From assembly GCF_019430945.1 (NCBI RefSeq), contig NZ_JAHYCB010000003.1, positions 496,001-560,000 on the forward strand: 64,000 nt of DNA. Reading direction: 5' to 3'. Every line of letters starts with the position of its first letter. The first letter of the stretch is position 1. The translations under genes and the position numbers were made by a program. The DNA is from Neorhizobium populisoli (GTDB taxonomy: Bacteria > Pseudomonadota > Alphaproteobacteria > Rhizobiales > Rhizobiaceae). Below, piece after piece: positions 1-7,875 of this stretch. The notes under the pieces were generated by a model that saw only the letters and a program-made list of their open reading frames with translations, had not been told where the DNA came from and searched no databases.

Positions 1-399
1 GCAGGTACGAACATGCGCGCCTGGCTCTTCACCATCCTGCGTAATGAATTCTACAGCCAGATGCGCAAGCGCGGCCGTGAAGTTCAGGACAGCGATGGCC
101 TGTTCAGCGAGCGGTTTTCCGTTCATCCGGAACAATACGGCCGTCTCGACATGCAGGATTTCCGAAAAGCGCTGGATAAGCTGCCGGACGATCAGCGCGA
201 AGCGATCGTGCTGGTCGGTGCTGCAGGCTTTGCTTACGAAGAGGCTGCCGCGATCTGCGGATGTGCGGTCGGCACCATCAAGAGCCGTGTTTCCCGCGCC
301 CGCACACGCCTGCAGGAGCTGCTCGGCGTTTCGGGTGAAAGCGATTACGGTCCGGATGCTGGCGATGCGGCAATCACCGCCCGTGCATTCGGCAGCTGA
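1..399 (+). CDS. ecfG: EcfG-type general-stress ECF sigma factor, 5' end cut by window edge
   Basis: The reading frame is open from base 1 (A-G-T-N before the first Met), so the true start lies to the left. What is visible is the end of sigma region 2 (AWLFTILRNEFYSQMRKR) and a complete region 4 (LPDDQREAIVLVGAAGF, then EEAAAICGCAVGTIKSRVSR, the helix-turn-helix that reads the -35 element). This is the typical C-terminal half of the alphaproteobacterial EcfG/RpoE2 sigma factor, which is released from its anti-sigma NepR by phosphorylated PhyR and switches on the general stress response. nepR and phyR usually lie next to this gene but would be outside the window. Two matches to its promoter consensus occur here, at 2687-2711 and 59359-59383. 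Family assignment is strong; the exact paralogue is not certain because rhizobia often carry several copies. Confidence 0.9.
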   Translation, partial: AGTNMRAWLFTILRNEFYSQMRKRGREVQDSDGLFSERFSVHPEQYGRLDMQDFRKALDKLPDDQREAIVLVGAAGFAYEEAAAICGCAVGTIKSRVSRARTRLQELLGVSGESDYGPDAGDAAITARAFGS

Positions 400-429
400 C
401 AGGTCGAAAACAGCAGCCGTCTTTAAAAC

Positions 430-461
430 ACGCCGCTCGGTCAGTTCCGGGCGGCGTTTTT
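430..461. terminator. Rho-independent terminator shared by convergent genes
   Basis: A GC-rich stem (ACGCCGC at 430-436 pairing with GCGGCGT at 451-457) is followed by a T run on the plus strand. On the minus strand the other arm is followed by a weaker T-rich stretch. It lies between the sigma gene and the convergent receiver-like gene, whose last codons overlap the right arm. Confidence 0.75.
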
Positions 462-842
462 GATTGCCGCGACAAGTTTCTGATCGTCGAAAGGCTTGGA
501 GACGACCACAACGCCCGGCCATTCTGCAAAGCCGTCCACGGCTTCCTCGTCCATCAGCGTCGAAAGAACGACACCGGCTTCCGTTGCGTTCAGGCGGCGC
601 ACCGCCTCCGGGCTTCTCACCAGGCTTGCATGGATCAGCACGACATCGAAATTCTGGGTTTCGAGCACGGCCGGATAATCCCGCGGCATGGCAATCACCA
701 TCTCGCCGTCCAGGTTTTCCGTCAGGATACGCTCCGCCTCCATGGCCACGAGGTATTCCAGGTCGACAATGAGAATGCGCAACAGCGTGGCCTGATCCGA
801 GTGAATTAATTGCCCTAGATCACCGAAACTATGCGGGGTCAT
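441..842 (-). CDS. Degenerate response-regulator receiver domain protein
   Basis: This is a single-domain CheY-like protein of at most 133 residues. The hydrophobic first strand RILIVDLEYLV keeps one acidic residue of the usual acidic pair. The third strand reads FDVVLIHASL, so the position that normally carries the phosphorylated Asp is His. The conserved Thr/Ser (VVLST) and Lys (VVVSKPF) are still present. The fold therefore looks kept, but normal Asp phosphorylation is unlikely; it could act as a phosphorylation-independent protein-protein module. The ATG at 842 has no clear ribosome-binding site; a TTG at 782, directly before RILIVD, is an alternative start. Its neighbour is the EcfG sigma gene, which is convergent, so a role in the stress circuit is only a guess. 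Confidence 0.75.
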   Translation of the reverse strand: MTPHSFGDLGQLIHSDQATLLRILIVDLEYLVAMEAERILTENLDGEMVIAMPRDYPAVLETQNFDVVLIHASLVRSPEAVRRLNATEAGVVLSTLMDEEAVDGFAEWPGVVVVSKPFDDQKLVAAIKNAARN

Positions 843-913
843 TTAAAAATGACACAGACGGCCGGAAAACAGCCGACTATGGTTTGTTCAATTTAGCTTT
901 CTTATTGAGTCCA

Positions 914-1672
914 ATGGCAAATCCCAAATCTGTCGGCCCCACGCGCATACCCTGCGAACAATGTCCCCTGCGTCGCAGGCTGAATTTTCGTGATTTTTCT
1001 CCGGAAGAGCTCGCCTTCATCCAAAGCCTGAAAGTGGGTGAGCTGCAGGCAGAGGCCGGCATGTCCATCATGCGGGAGGGCGAACAGAATCCGCAGCTCT
1101 ATACGGTGCTGGCAGGCTGGGGTTTCCGCTACAAGATCCTCGAGGATGGCCGCCGGCAGATTCTCAACTACGTTCTGCCCGGCGATCTCGTCGGCCTGCA
1201 GGGCAATGTCATGCGGGAAATGCAGCATTCGGTAGAAGCGCTGACCAAGATGACGCTCTGCATGTTCGAGCGCGACAAGCTGCCGGTCCTCTTCCAGACC
1301 CACCCCTCGCTTGCCTTCGACATCACCTGGCTGGCTGCGCGCGAAGAATCCATGCTTGACGAACATCTGCTCAGCATCGGCCGGCGCAGCGCCCGGGAGC
1401 GCGCGGCCTATCTCTTGGCGTTCCTGGATTCGCGGATCAGGGCGACAAGCGATGCGCCGCCGGAAAAATCGTTCGCCCTGCCACTGACCCAGCAGCACGT
1501 GGCCGATACGCTTGGTTTGTCGCTGGTTCACACGAACAAAACACTCCGCACCCTTGCCGACCAGGGCTTGATCCGCTGGCTAGACCGGGGCTGCGAAGTG
1601 CTGGATGCGCAAAGGCTTTATCGTGTCGCGGAGTGGCGGCCGCCCGTTGAAGGCAGGCGGCCGTTTATCTGA
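914..1672 (+). CDS. Crp/Fnr-family transcriptional regulator
   Basis: A 252-residue regulator with an N-terminal cyclic-nucleotide-binding-like beta barrel (roughly residues 30-150, including VLAGWGFRYKILEDGRRQIL and PGDLVGLQG) and a C-terminal winged helix (LPLTQQHVADTLGLSLVHTN as recognition region). The N-terminus carries CEQCPLRR, a Cys pair that resembles the N-terminal cysteines of Fnr-like proteins, but I see no full four-Cys iron-sulfur motif. The ATG at 914 was chosen over an upstream TTG at 884 that would add ten hydrophobic residues with no ribosome-binding site. It is transcribed away from the receiver-like gene. The target genes cannot be told from sequence. Confidence 0.88.
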   Translation: MANPKSVGPTRIPCEQCPLRRRLNFRDFSPEELAFIQSLKVGELQAEAGMSIMREGEQNPQLYTVLAGWGFRYKILEDGRRQILNYVLPGDLVGLQGNVMREMQHSVEALTKMTLCMFERDKLPVLFQTHPSLAFDITWLAAREESMLDEHLLSIGRRSARERAAYLLAFLDSRIRATSDAPPEKSFALPLTQQHVADTLGLSLVHTNKTLRTLADQGLIRWLDRGCEVLDAQRLYRVAEWRPPVEGRRPFI

Positions 1673-1682
1673 AGCCGATCAT

Positions 1683-2135
1683 TCATTCAGCTGGCTCGTT
1701 GTAACGTGCCGCTGATGACGTGTTTTTCATCACCAGGAACCCAAGCCCCGCAGCCACCGATGCCAGAAGCAGCGGACGCGACTTGACGAGGATCGGCAGG
1801 GCGGAAAGCGCTACCGTCATCATCATCGCCTTGCTGCTGTTGGTAGCCGCCGCTTCGCGCTTGCGGCGCTCTTCCGCCCGGTTCGCCAAGGCGACCCAGA
1901 TAAACATGAAGAGACCGAGTACCAGTGCGCCGCCGGCAACTGCGAGCAGCGCGACCGGCAAGCCCCATATCTGCCCGAGATAAACGGCAAGAGCGGCCAC
2001 CGCCAGCGCATAGGCCGTCAGCAAAAAGACAAGCGCGAAGGCGTAGAGAATGGCGTTCCTTTTCAGCTTGCGCGTAAACGCCGCGATATCCATCGCGGCG
2101 AGCGAAGCCAGAAGCGGGCCTAATCCAGTCATCAT
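1683..2135 (-). CDS. YqjE-like membrane protein, holin superfamily III type
   Basis: A small integral membrane protein of 150 residues with two adjacent transmembrane segments (about residues 28-52 and 58-85), a basic and polar linker (ANRAEERRKREAAATNSS), and a third hydrophobic segment (about 108-135). This is the shape of the phage-holin-family/YqjE proteins that accompany YqjD-type proteins. It is translationally coupled to the upstream DUF883 gene by a TGATG junction. In enterobacteria the equivalent pair is stress-induced; a phage origin is not supported by anything nearby. Its function is unknown beyond probable membrane association. Confidence 0.75.
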   Translation of the reverse strand: MMTGLGPLLASLAAMDIAAFTRKLKRNAILYAFALVFLLTAYALAVAALAVYLGQIWGLPVALLAVAGGALVLGLFMFIWVALANRAEERRKREAAATNSSKAMMMTVALSALPILVKSRPLLLASVAAGLGFLVMKNTSSAARYNEPAE

Positions 2136-2488
2136 CAGCGGCGCGTCAGCAGCGCGAACAGGAAGCCGACGCCGGCGGCGATGGCGACAGACTGGATCGG
2201 ATTGGTGCGGATCTGGCGTTCCAGATCGCGCTCGTAGGACAGGGCCTGTTCGCGGGCCGCTTCCACCATCTGAAAAGATGCGTCGGCTGCCTCGCTTGCG
2301 GCGCGACGGGCCTTGCCCTTCACTTCGCTGGCCTTTTCGTTGCCGACGGCAGCAACCGTCTTGGCAAGATTTGAAATATCTTCACGAAGCAGCTGCAGCT
2401 GCGCTTCGATGTCGCCGGGCGGGGTGACGCCATTGCGGCTGCGGCTGAAGTCGGACTGCGTACCGGTCGTGGTGGTCGTAGCTGCCAT
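2135..2488 (-). CDS. DUF883/YqjD-ElaB-like membrane-anchored protein
   Basis: A protein of 117 residues: a polar Thr-rich N-terminus, a long amphipathic helical region (EAQLQLLREDISNLAKTVAA onward) likely to form a coiled coil, and one C-terminal transmembrane helix (QSVAIAAGVGFLFALLTRR) ending in arginines. That is the standard architecture of the ElaB/YqjD family, which anchors to the inner membrane and in E. coli binds stationary-phase ribosomes. The start at 2488 is set by a strong AAAGGAG site seven bases upstream. It forms an operon with the YqjE-like gene. An EcfG-type promoter lies about 200 bases upstream (2687-2711), which suggests stress induction. Confidence 0.82.
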   Translation of the reverse strand: MAATTTTTGTQSDFSRSRNGVTPPGDIEAQLQLLREDISNLAKTVAAVGNEKASEVKGKARRAASEAADASFQMVEAAREQALSYERDLERQIRTNPIQSVAIAAGVGFLFALLTRR

Positions 2489-2686
2489 GTCGATCTCCTT
2501 TGGTCGGATCAATCCTGGGCGCAAGGTGATGCGCCGGCGTTGTGAAAAATCAAATGACGCGTAAAAACGTCAAAGAGAATGGTCGCGAGGATCGGAACAC
2601 CCAACGCCTAGAGAAAAACCGTTCATTCGGCACCTCCTCGCAAGGCGCGTGACGAGCGCGCCGCAATTTTCAAGCTGCGGCCGGTG

Positions 2687-2711
2687 AACGCGGCAAAACC
2701 GTGATGGTTCC
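2687..2711 (-). promoter_or_regulatory. Putative EcfG-dependent promoter upstream of the DUF883/YqjE pair
   Basis: On the minus strand GGAAC (2711-2707) is followed after exactly 16 bases by CGTT (2690-2687), matching the general-stress consensus GGAAC-N16/17-CGTT. The predicted transcript would carry a leader of about 190 bases before the ATG at 2488; I find no convincing small gene in that leader. Confidence 0.5.
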
Positions 2712-2754
2712 CTGAAAAGCCTCGAAGAACCTAAAAATGCTTTTCACTGAGGGC

Positions 2755-4149
2755 TCAGATCGCAGGCGGCTCCGGCCAGTGACTGATGCCGCCGGTCCAT
2801 TGTTCGAAGGCGCGGGAAAGCTTCAGAACGAGGAGATCGCCAAACCGCGGCCCAACGATCTGCAGCCCGATCGGCATGCCCGAGGACGAGAAGCCGCAAT
2901 TGATCGAAGCGGCCGATTGTTCCGACATGTTCCAAGGCACGGTGAAGCCGATATGCTCGAACGGCCGCGCCGGATCATTGGTTGGCGAGGCCCATTCGGC
3001 CGGGTAGGAAACGATCGGATTGGTCGGCGACAGAACCGCGTCGGCGGTCGAAAACAGTTTTCCGCAGGCCTTGCGCATCTCGATCGTCTGGTTGAAGCCG
3101 CGCACCGCTTCAACACCGGAAATATAGGTGCCGCCTTCCGCCCATTGATAGATATAGGGCAGGATCAGCGCCCGCCGCTCTTCCGGCATCTTTTCGATAT
3201 CGCCCCAGAAACGCGACCGCCAGAAATTGTCGAGCCCGTCCAGCATGACGCGGGTCAGCACCGGCCCGACCGGAATGATCTCCGCCCCCGCTGCCTCGAA
3301 CCGCTTCGCCGCTGCGACGACCGCGTCGCGGACCTCCGCATCGACCGGCAAGCCGATGCCGGCATCGAGCATCAGCCCGATCTTCATGCCCGTCACGTCG
3401 ATATCGAAATCCAGCCAGTCGAAGTCGTTCGGCGGCAATGACGTGCCATCGCGCCAGTCCGGCCGTGACAGTGTCGCCATCGAAATTGCCGAATCCTCGA
3501 CGCAACGGGTCATCGGCCCGGCGCAGCGGCCGACAAAGAACGGATCGACCGGAATGCGTCCATGGCTCGGCTTGAAGCCGAACAATCCCGTCCAGCCGGC
3601 TGGCAGGCGTACCGAACCGCCAATATCCGTGCCGATATGCAGCGGCCCGAAGCTCGCAGCGCCGGCAGCGGAAGCACCGGCACTGGAGCCGCCGGGATTC
3701 TGCGTCAGGTCCCACGGATTGCGGCTCAAGTGATGGAAACTCGATAGCCCCGAGGACAGCATTCCGTAATCCGGGCAGGTCGTCTTGGCGAAGATCACTG
3801 CGCCATCTTCCCGCATCCGCGCTGCGATCGGCGCATCTTCGGCGGCAGGAACCAGTTCAACTGCTGCCGTGCCGAGCGGAACCGGGTCGCCCTTAGTGGC
3901 GATCAGCTCTTTCAGCGTCACCGGAATACCGTCCAGCATGCCAAGCGTCTCACCCCGCATCCAGCGGTCGGTGGAAGCCCCCGCTTGGGCGCGGGCGCTC
4001 TCGGGGTTATAAAGATAAAGCGCCTGCACATGCGGCTCGAAAGCCGTCACCCGATCCTCGATGACGGACCAATATTCCGAAGGCGAGAGTTTTTTCGCCG
4101 TATAAAGGGAAAGGATTTCGCGGATCGTCAGCTTCAGGAGGTCATGCAT
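2755..4149 (-). CDS. Amidase (amidase-signature family)
   Basis: A 464-residue enzyme of the amidase-signature family, which hydrolyses carboxamides with a Ser-cisSer-Lys triad. All three elements are visible: Lys in VTLKELIA, the cis-Ser in NPGGSSAGASA, and the nucleophile in GTDIGGSVRLPAGWTG, followed by the usual GFKPSHGR. The start at 4149 (MHDLLKL) removes a long N-terminal extension that would otherwise be read from the neighbouring permease gene. It sits 25 bases after a DppC-type permease and is the last gene of an operon with an importer, so it probably processes the imported compound in the cytoplasm. The substrate is unknown; an amide or amino-acid conjugate is likely. Confidence 0.9.
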   Translation of the reverse strand: MHDLLKLTIREILSLYTAKKLSPSEYWSVIEDRVTAFEPHVQALYLYNPESARAQAGASTDRWMRGETLGMLDGIPVTLKELIATKGDPVPLGTAAVELVPAAEDAPIAARMREDGAVIFAKTTCPDYGMLSSGLSSFHHLSRNPWDLTQNPGGSSAGASAAGAASFGPLHIGTDIGGSVRLPAGWTGLFGFKPSHGRIPVDPFFVGRCAGPMTRCVEDSAISMATLSRPDWRDGTSLPPNDFDWLDFDIDVTGMKIGLMLDAGIGLPVDAEVRDAVVAAAKRFEAAGAEIIPVGPVLTRVMLDGLDNFWRSRFWGDIEKMPEERRALILPYIYQWAEGGTYISGVEAVRGFNQTIEMRKACGKLFSTADAVLSPTNPIVSYPAEWASPTNDPARPFEHIGFTVPWNMSEQSAASINCGFSSSGMPIGLQIVGPRFGDLLVLKLSRAFEQWTGGISHWPEPPAI

Positions 4150-4174
4150 CGGAATATCTTCTTTGTCGAAATCA

Positions 4175-4990
4175 TCAATTATCGCGGGGATCGAGCAGGT
4201 CGCGCAGGCCGTCGCCCAGCATGTTGAGGCCCAACACCGCAAACGCGATGGCCAGACCCGGCAGCAGCGCCAGCCACGGAGCCTGCCCCAAAAACGTCTG
4301 CGCATCGGCCAGCATCCGCCCCCAGGTAGGGTTTGGCGGCGGCATGCCGAGACCGAGGAAGGAAAGTCCGGCTTCGGTGAGGATCGCGAGACCCAGCTGG
4401 ATCGTCACCTGCACGATGATCTGGTTGGAAATATTGGGTAGCACATGCACCAGCGTGATCTTCGTCTTCGACCGCCCGATGCCGATCGCCGCCATGACAT
4501 AATCTCGCGTCCAGATCTGCAGCGCCGCGCCCAATGTCAGCCGCGCGAAGACCGGCACCATGAACGTGCCGATCGCGATGATCGCCGTGAAGCGGCCCGA
4601 TCCGATAAACGCCCCGAGCATCATCGCCGACAGGATCGGCGGCACCGCAAAGATGATGTCGCAGCCGCGCATCACCACCAGTTCCAGCCAGCCGCGCCGC
4701 ATCGCAACAATAACGCCGACCGACGTGCCGACCGACGCACCGAGCGCCACGGCAAGGATCGAGGTCGACAGCGAATTCCAAGCGCCCACCATCAGCATCG
4801 ACGCGACGTCGCGGCCAAATTGGTCGGTACCCAGAAAACCGAAATCGAACGGAGCCTTGAGCTTGTGGACGATGTTCATCTTGGCTGGCGCAAAAGGCGT
4901 CCAGACCAGCGACAGCAGGGCCACGGCAAACAGCGCCAGTGTAATAACGAACCCGATCAGGAAGACGGGACGGCGCAGCGCTCTCGTCAT
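4175..4990 (-). CDS. Dipeptide/oligopeptide-type ABC permease (DppC-like)
   Basis: A 271-residue inner-membrane permease. It has an N-terminal transmembrane helix (FLIGFVITLALFAVALLSLV), the conserved periplasmic entry motif GTDQFGRDVASML, and a cytoplasmic EAA-type loop (YVMAAIGIGRSKTKITLVHV) that contacts the ATPase. The C-terminus keeps GLSFLGLGMPPPNPTWG, typical for DppC/OppC. The start codon overlaps the upstream DppB-like gene by four bases (ATGA). It belongs to the amidase operon, which has a binding protein and two permeases but no ATPase gene of its own. Confidence 0.9.
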   Translation of the reverse strand: MTRALRRPVFLIGFVITLALFAVALLSLVWTPFAPAKMNIVHKLKAPFDFGFLGTDQFGRDVASMLMVGAWNSLSTSILAVALGASVGTSVGVIVAMRRGWLELVVMRGCDIIFAVPPILSAMMLGAFIGSGRFTAIIAIGTFMVPVFARLTLGAALQIWTRDYVMAAIGIGRSKTKITLVHVLPNISNQIIVQVTIQLGLAILTEAGLSFLGLGMPPPNPTWGRMLADAQTFLGQAPWLALLPGLAIAFAVLGLNMLGDGLRDLLDPRDN

Positions 4991-5937
4991 TGGGCATTAG
5001 CCCTTAGCCGCGGATCGATCATCAGATAGGCGAGATCGACCAGAAAATTCATGATGATGACGAGAGCGGAGAAGAACAGCACGACATCCTGCATGACGAT
5101 GATATCGCGTTGCGACAGCGCCTGATAGGCAAGCCGCCCAAGCCCCGGCAGGTTGAAGACGTTCTCCACCAGCACCGCGCCGGCAATCAGGAAAGTGAAC
5201 TGCAGCCCGAGCATGGTGACGACGGGGATAGCCGCATTCGGCACCGCATGCCGCCAGATGGCGACCCCATCGCTCAACCCCTTGGCACGCGCCGTGCGCA
5301 CATAATCCTCGTTCATCACTTCCAGCACCGCGGCGCGGGCAACGCGCGTCAGCACGCCCGCCTGCGGCAGCGCCAGCGCAATCGCCGGCTTCAACAGCGC
5401 CTGCAGACCCGCGAGCAACCCGGCACCCCACCCCGGAAACCCGCCCGCCGGCATCCAGCCAAGCATGGAGGAAAAGGCGATGATCAACAGCAGCCCGACC
5501 CAGAAAGCCGGCACGGCAATGCTGACATAAGAGAAGATGCCGGCCAAGAAATCGAAAACGCCATTATGCCTACGCGCTGCCTGCACACCGAGCGGCACGG
5601 CGATGGCGACCGACATCACGATGGCCATCAGCGCCAGCGGCAACGTGACCGCCAGCCGCTCAGCGATCAACCCCGCGACCGGCACACCATAGGTATAGGA
5701 CTGGCCGAGATCGCCGTGGAATATGCCCGTCAGCCAGGCGAGATACCGCACCGGAAGCGGCTGATCGAGGCCGAGCTGAGTGCGCAACGCCGCCAGAGTT
5801 TCCGGGCTTGCCGAGGTTCCGAGCATGATCGACGCCGGATCGCCGGGTAGGAGATTCATGACGCAGAAGATCAGCAGGGAGACGACGAGGAGGGTGACGA
5901 GGAGAGAAAGGATTCGGCGGAGGAGGATGGAGATCAT
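4987..5937 (-). CDS. Dipeptide/oligopeptide-type ABC permease (DppB-like)
   Basis: A 316-residue permease with the DppB layout: an N-terminal helix (ILSLLVTLLVVSLLIFCVMN), the LLPGDPASIMLG segment, and an EAA-type loop (YVRTARAKGLSDGVAIWRHA). The start at 5937 (MISILLRR) was chosen because the frame upstream of it runs through an intergenic mosaic repeat, which yields a meaningless Pro/Gly-rich extension. It pairs with the DppC-like gene through an ATGA overlap. The upstream binding-protein gene is separated from it by the repeat. Confidence 0.88.
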   Translation of the reverse strand: MISILLRRILSLLVTLLVVSLLIFCVMNLLPGDPASIMLGTSASPETLAALRTQLGLDQPLPVRYLAWLTGIFHGDLGQSYTYGVPVAGLIAERLAVTLPLALMAIVMSVAIAVPLGVQAARRHNGVFDFLAGIFSYVSIAVPAFWVGLLLIIAFSSMLGWMPAGGFPGWGAGLLAGLQALLKPAIALALPQAGVLTRVARAAVLEVMNEDYVRTARAKGLSDGVAIWRHAVPNAAIPVVTMLGLQFTFLIAGAVLVENVFNLPGLGRLAYQALSQRDIIVMQDVVLFFSALVIIMNFLVDLAYLMIDPRLRANAQ

Positions 5938-5949
5938 TGGCCACAAGCT

Positions 5950-6082
5950 CCCCTTCTTCCCCCTTGCGGGGAAGATGTCAGCGGAGCTGACAGATGGGGG
6001 TGGTGCCACGAACCCGACGGTAGAACTTGCTGAACCACCCCCCTCTGTCGCCTCTGGCGACATCTCCCCCGCAAGGGGGGAG
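5950..6082. repeat. RIME-like intergenic mosaic repeat, family A copy 1
   Basis: A stretch of about 133 bases with inverted ends (CCCCTTGCGGGGAAGATGTC near the left, CATCTCCCCCGCAAGGGG near the right) and inner hairpins (CAGCGGAGCTG, CGCCTCTGGCG). The same modules recur at 35991-36166 and 49907-50040. It resembles the rhizobial intergenic mosaic elements. It lies between a binding-protein gene and its permease genes; the rest of 5938-6201 shows no gene. Confidence 0.75.
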
Positions 6083-6201
6083 ACGGGAGTTGGTGGCACC
6101 GCTGCGGCTTAATTTTTGGGATAAGGGTGCGGCGGGTTAGCCCTTCCTCCTTGTGGGGGGTTAAATCTGCAGCAAGCTCGCCATCCCACCCCATCAAACC
6201 G

Positions 6202-7731
6202 TCACTCTGCCCACGAAACATCCGTCAACACATTCGACGGGATCGGCTCGTTCTCCCAAAGTCCCTTTACCTTCGCATCCCAAACACCGAGCTTCGGCAT
6301 CACGAACAGAAACAGCGACGGCACATCGTTGGCGAGGATCGTCTGCGCCTCGCCATAAAGCCTTTCCTGTTCAGCGGCATCGGACGTCGCCTCGACCTTG
6401 GCGAGGATGTCGTTGAAGGCCGAGTTCTTGTAGTTGAAGTAATACGGATCGCGGGCATAGATATCGATATCCATCGGCTCCGCATGGGCGACGATGGTCA
6501 TGTCGTAATCGGCGGCCTTCAGCACATCCGCCACCCATTTGGCCGGAAATTCGGTCGTTTCGATATTCATCGTCACACCGATTTCCGCAAACATCGCCTG
6601 CAGAATCTGCGACGAACGCTGCGCATAGGCCATCTGCGGCGCCTTCATGGTGAAGGTGAAGCCGTTCGAGAATCCCGCTTCCGCCAGCAGCGCCCTGGCC
6701 TTGGCAGCATCGAATGGATAAACGCCCGTCAGATCCTTGTAGCCGCGATCGTTCGGCGTGTAATGGCTGCCGATCGGCGTGCCGTAACCCGACCATGCGC
6801 CGTCCACGACGGTGGCGCGATCCACCGCCATCATCAGCGCCTGCCGAACCTTCTTGTCGGAGAACGGCTTGCGGGTATTGTTCATGCCGGCGACGACCTT
6901 CAGCTCGGTATTGCCGATCACCGTCGCAAGCTTCTTGTCACCTTCAAACGACTTCACCAGTTCCGGCGCGCCGAATTCCGGGAAGGCATCCACGTCACCC
7001 GCCTTCAGCGCCGCAGCTTGCGCCTGCGGATCGGCGATGAAGCGGAAGGCCGCCGTATCGAGCTTCACGGAAACCGACTTGTTCCAGTAATCGGCATTCT
7101 TCGCGAGATCGACCTTCGAGCCCTTGGCCCAGGAAACGAACTTGAAAGGCCCGGTCCCGACCGGAGTCGTCTTGTTGTCGGCGGCGGATTTCGGCTCGAC
7201 GACGACCGAGGCCGGCCAGCCGAGCCAGTAGAGCAGGCTGCCGGCCGGTTGCTTCAGCTTCAGCACCAGCGTGCCGGCATCCGGGGTTTCGATCGTCTCG
7301 ATCGAGGCGAAATAACGCTTCTGCGGATTGACGCTATCTGCACCGCGAGCGCGGTCGAGCGAGAACTTTGCGACAGCGCTATCGAAAGCCACGCCGTTAT
7401 GGAACTTCACGCCCTGACGCAGCTTGAACGTATAGGTCTTGCCATCTGGCGAGATCTGCCAGCTTTCGGCGAGCTGCGGCTGCACCTTGCCGGCCTTGTC
7501 GATGGTGGTCAGGCCCTCGAAAACGTTCTGCCAGGTCACCTGACCGATCGCGACAGGGGCGGCAATCGTCGGATCGAGCCCGGTCGGCTCGACGGCCATG
7601 CCGACCGTCAGCGCGGTTTTCGGCGCAGCCTCTGCACCAGATTGCACGACAAATACGCCGGCCGCCATGGCGAGACCAAAGGCGGCCCCCTTTAGCATAG
7701 TGGCCGAACCCCAGAACGTCATCCTGCCCAT
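6202..7731 (-). CDS. Peptide-type ABC substrate-binding protein (SBP family 5)
   Basis: A 509-residue periplasmic solute-binding protein of the DppA/OppA family. A signal peptide is clear (GAAFGLAMAAGVFVV followed by a cleavage region near GAEAAPK). The mature part opens with LTVGMAVEPTGLDPTI and contains the family motif LAESWQISPDGKTYTFKLRQ with KFHNGVAF. The ATG at 7731 is used with an AAGGGG-type site; a TTG one codon upstream is less likely. It is the first gene of the set binding protein, DppB, DppC, amidase, and follows the LysR gene on the same strand. The bound ligand cannot be told; peptides, opine-like conjugates or amides are options. Confidence 0.9.
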   Translation of the reverse strand: MGRMTFWGSATMLKGAAFGLAMAAGVFVVQSGAEAAPKTALTVGMAVEPTGLDPTIAAPVAIGQVTWQNVFEGLTTIDKAGKVQPQLAESWQISPDGKTYTFKLRQGVKFHNGVAFDSAVAKFSLDRARGADSVNPQKRYFASIETIETPDAGTLVLKLKQPAGSLLYWLGWPASVVVEPKSAADNKTTPVGTGPFKFVSWAKGSKVDLAKNADYWNKSVSVKLDTAAFRFIADPQAQAAALKAGDVDAFPEFGAPELVKSFEGDKKLATVIGNTELKVVAGMNNTRKPFSDKKVRQALMMAVDRATVVDGAWSGYGTPIGSHYTPNDRGYKDLTGVYPFDAAKARALLAEAGFSNGFTFTMKAPQMAYAQRSSQILQAMFAEIGVTMNIETTEFPAKWVADVLKAADYDMTIVAHAEPMDIDIYARDPYYFNYKNSAFNDILAKVEATSDAAEQERLYGEAQTILANDVPSLFLFVMPKLGVWDAKVKGLWENEPIPSNVLTDVSWAE

Positions 7732-7844
7732 CAAAATCCCCTTTTTGGACTACGACCCAGCCTGATCGGCACCTGCGGGATCGGTGATTGCCAAAAGTGT
7801 GTCATTTCGCAGGTGCACACACAATGCAGAATTTTGTGTTCTCT

Positions 7845-7865
7845 GTGTAGCCGAAAACGCTACAC
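7845..7865. promoter_or_regulatory. Inverted repeat in the LysR/binding-protein gap
   Basis: GTGTAGC (7845-7851) and GCTACAC (7859-7865) form a perfect seven-base inverted repeat with a seven-base loop. It lies between the LysR stop codon and the binding-protein start, without a T run. It may be an operator or a weak stem-loop. Confidence 0.35.
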
Positions 7866-7875
7866 GAAAATGCTT

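Noticed and set aside
1683..2135. Holin-type protein as sign of a prophage
   Set aside because: The gene is coupled to a YqjD/DUF883 gene and no lysis, structural or integrase gene is near; it is a housekeeping membrane protein of the same fold group.
5938..6099. N-terminal extension of the DppB-like permease
   Set aside because: The extension is a translation of the mosaic repeat and has no family match; the ATG at 5937 restores normal length.
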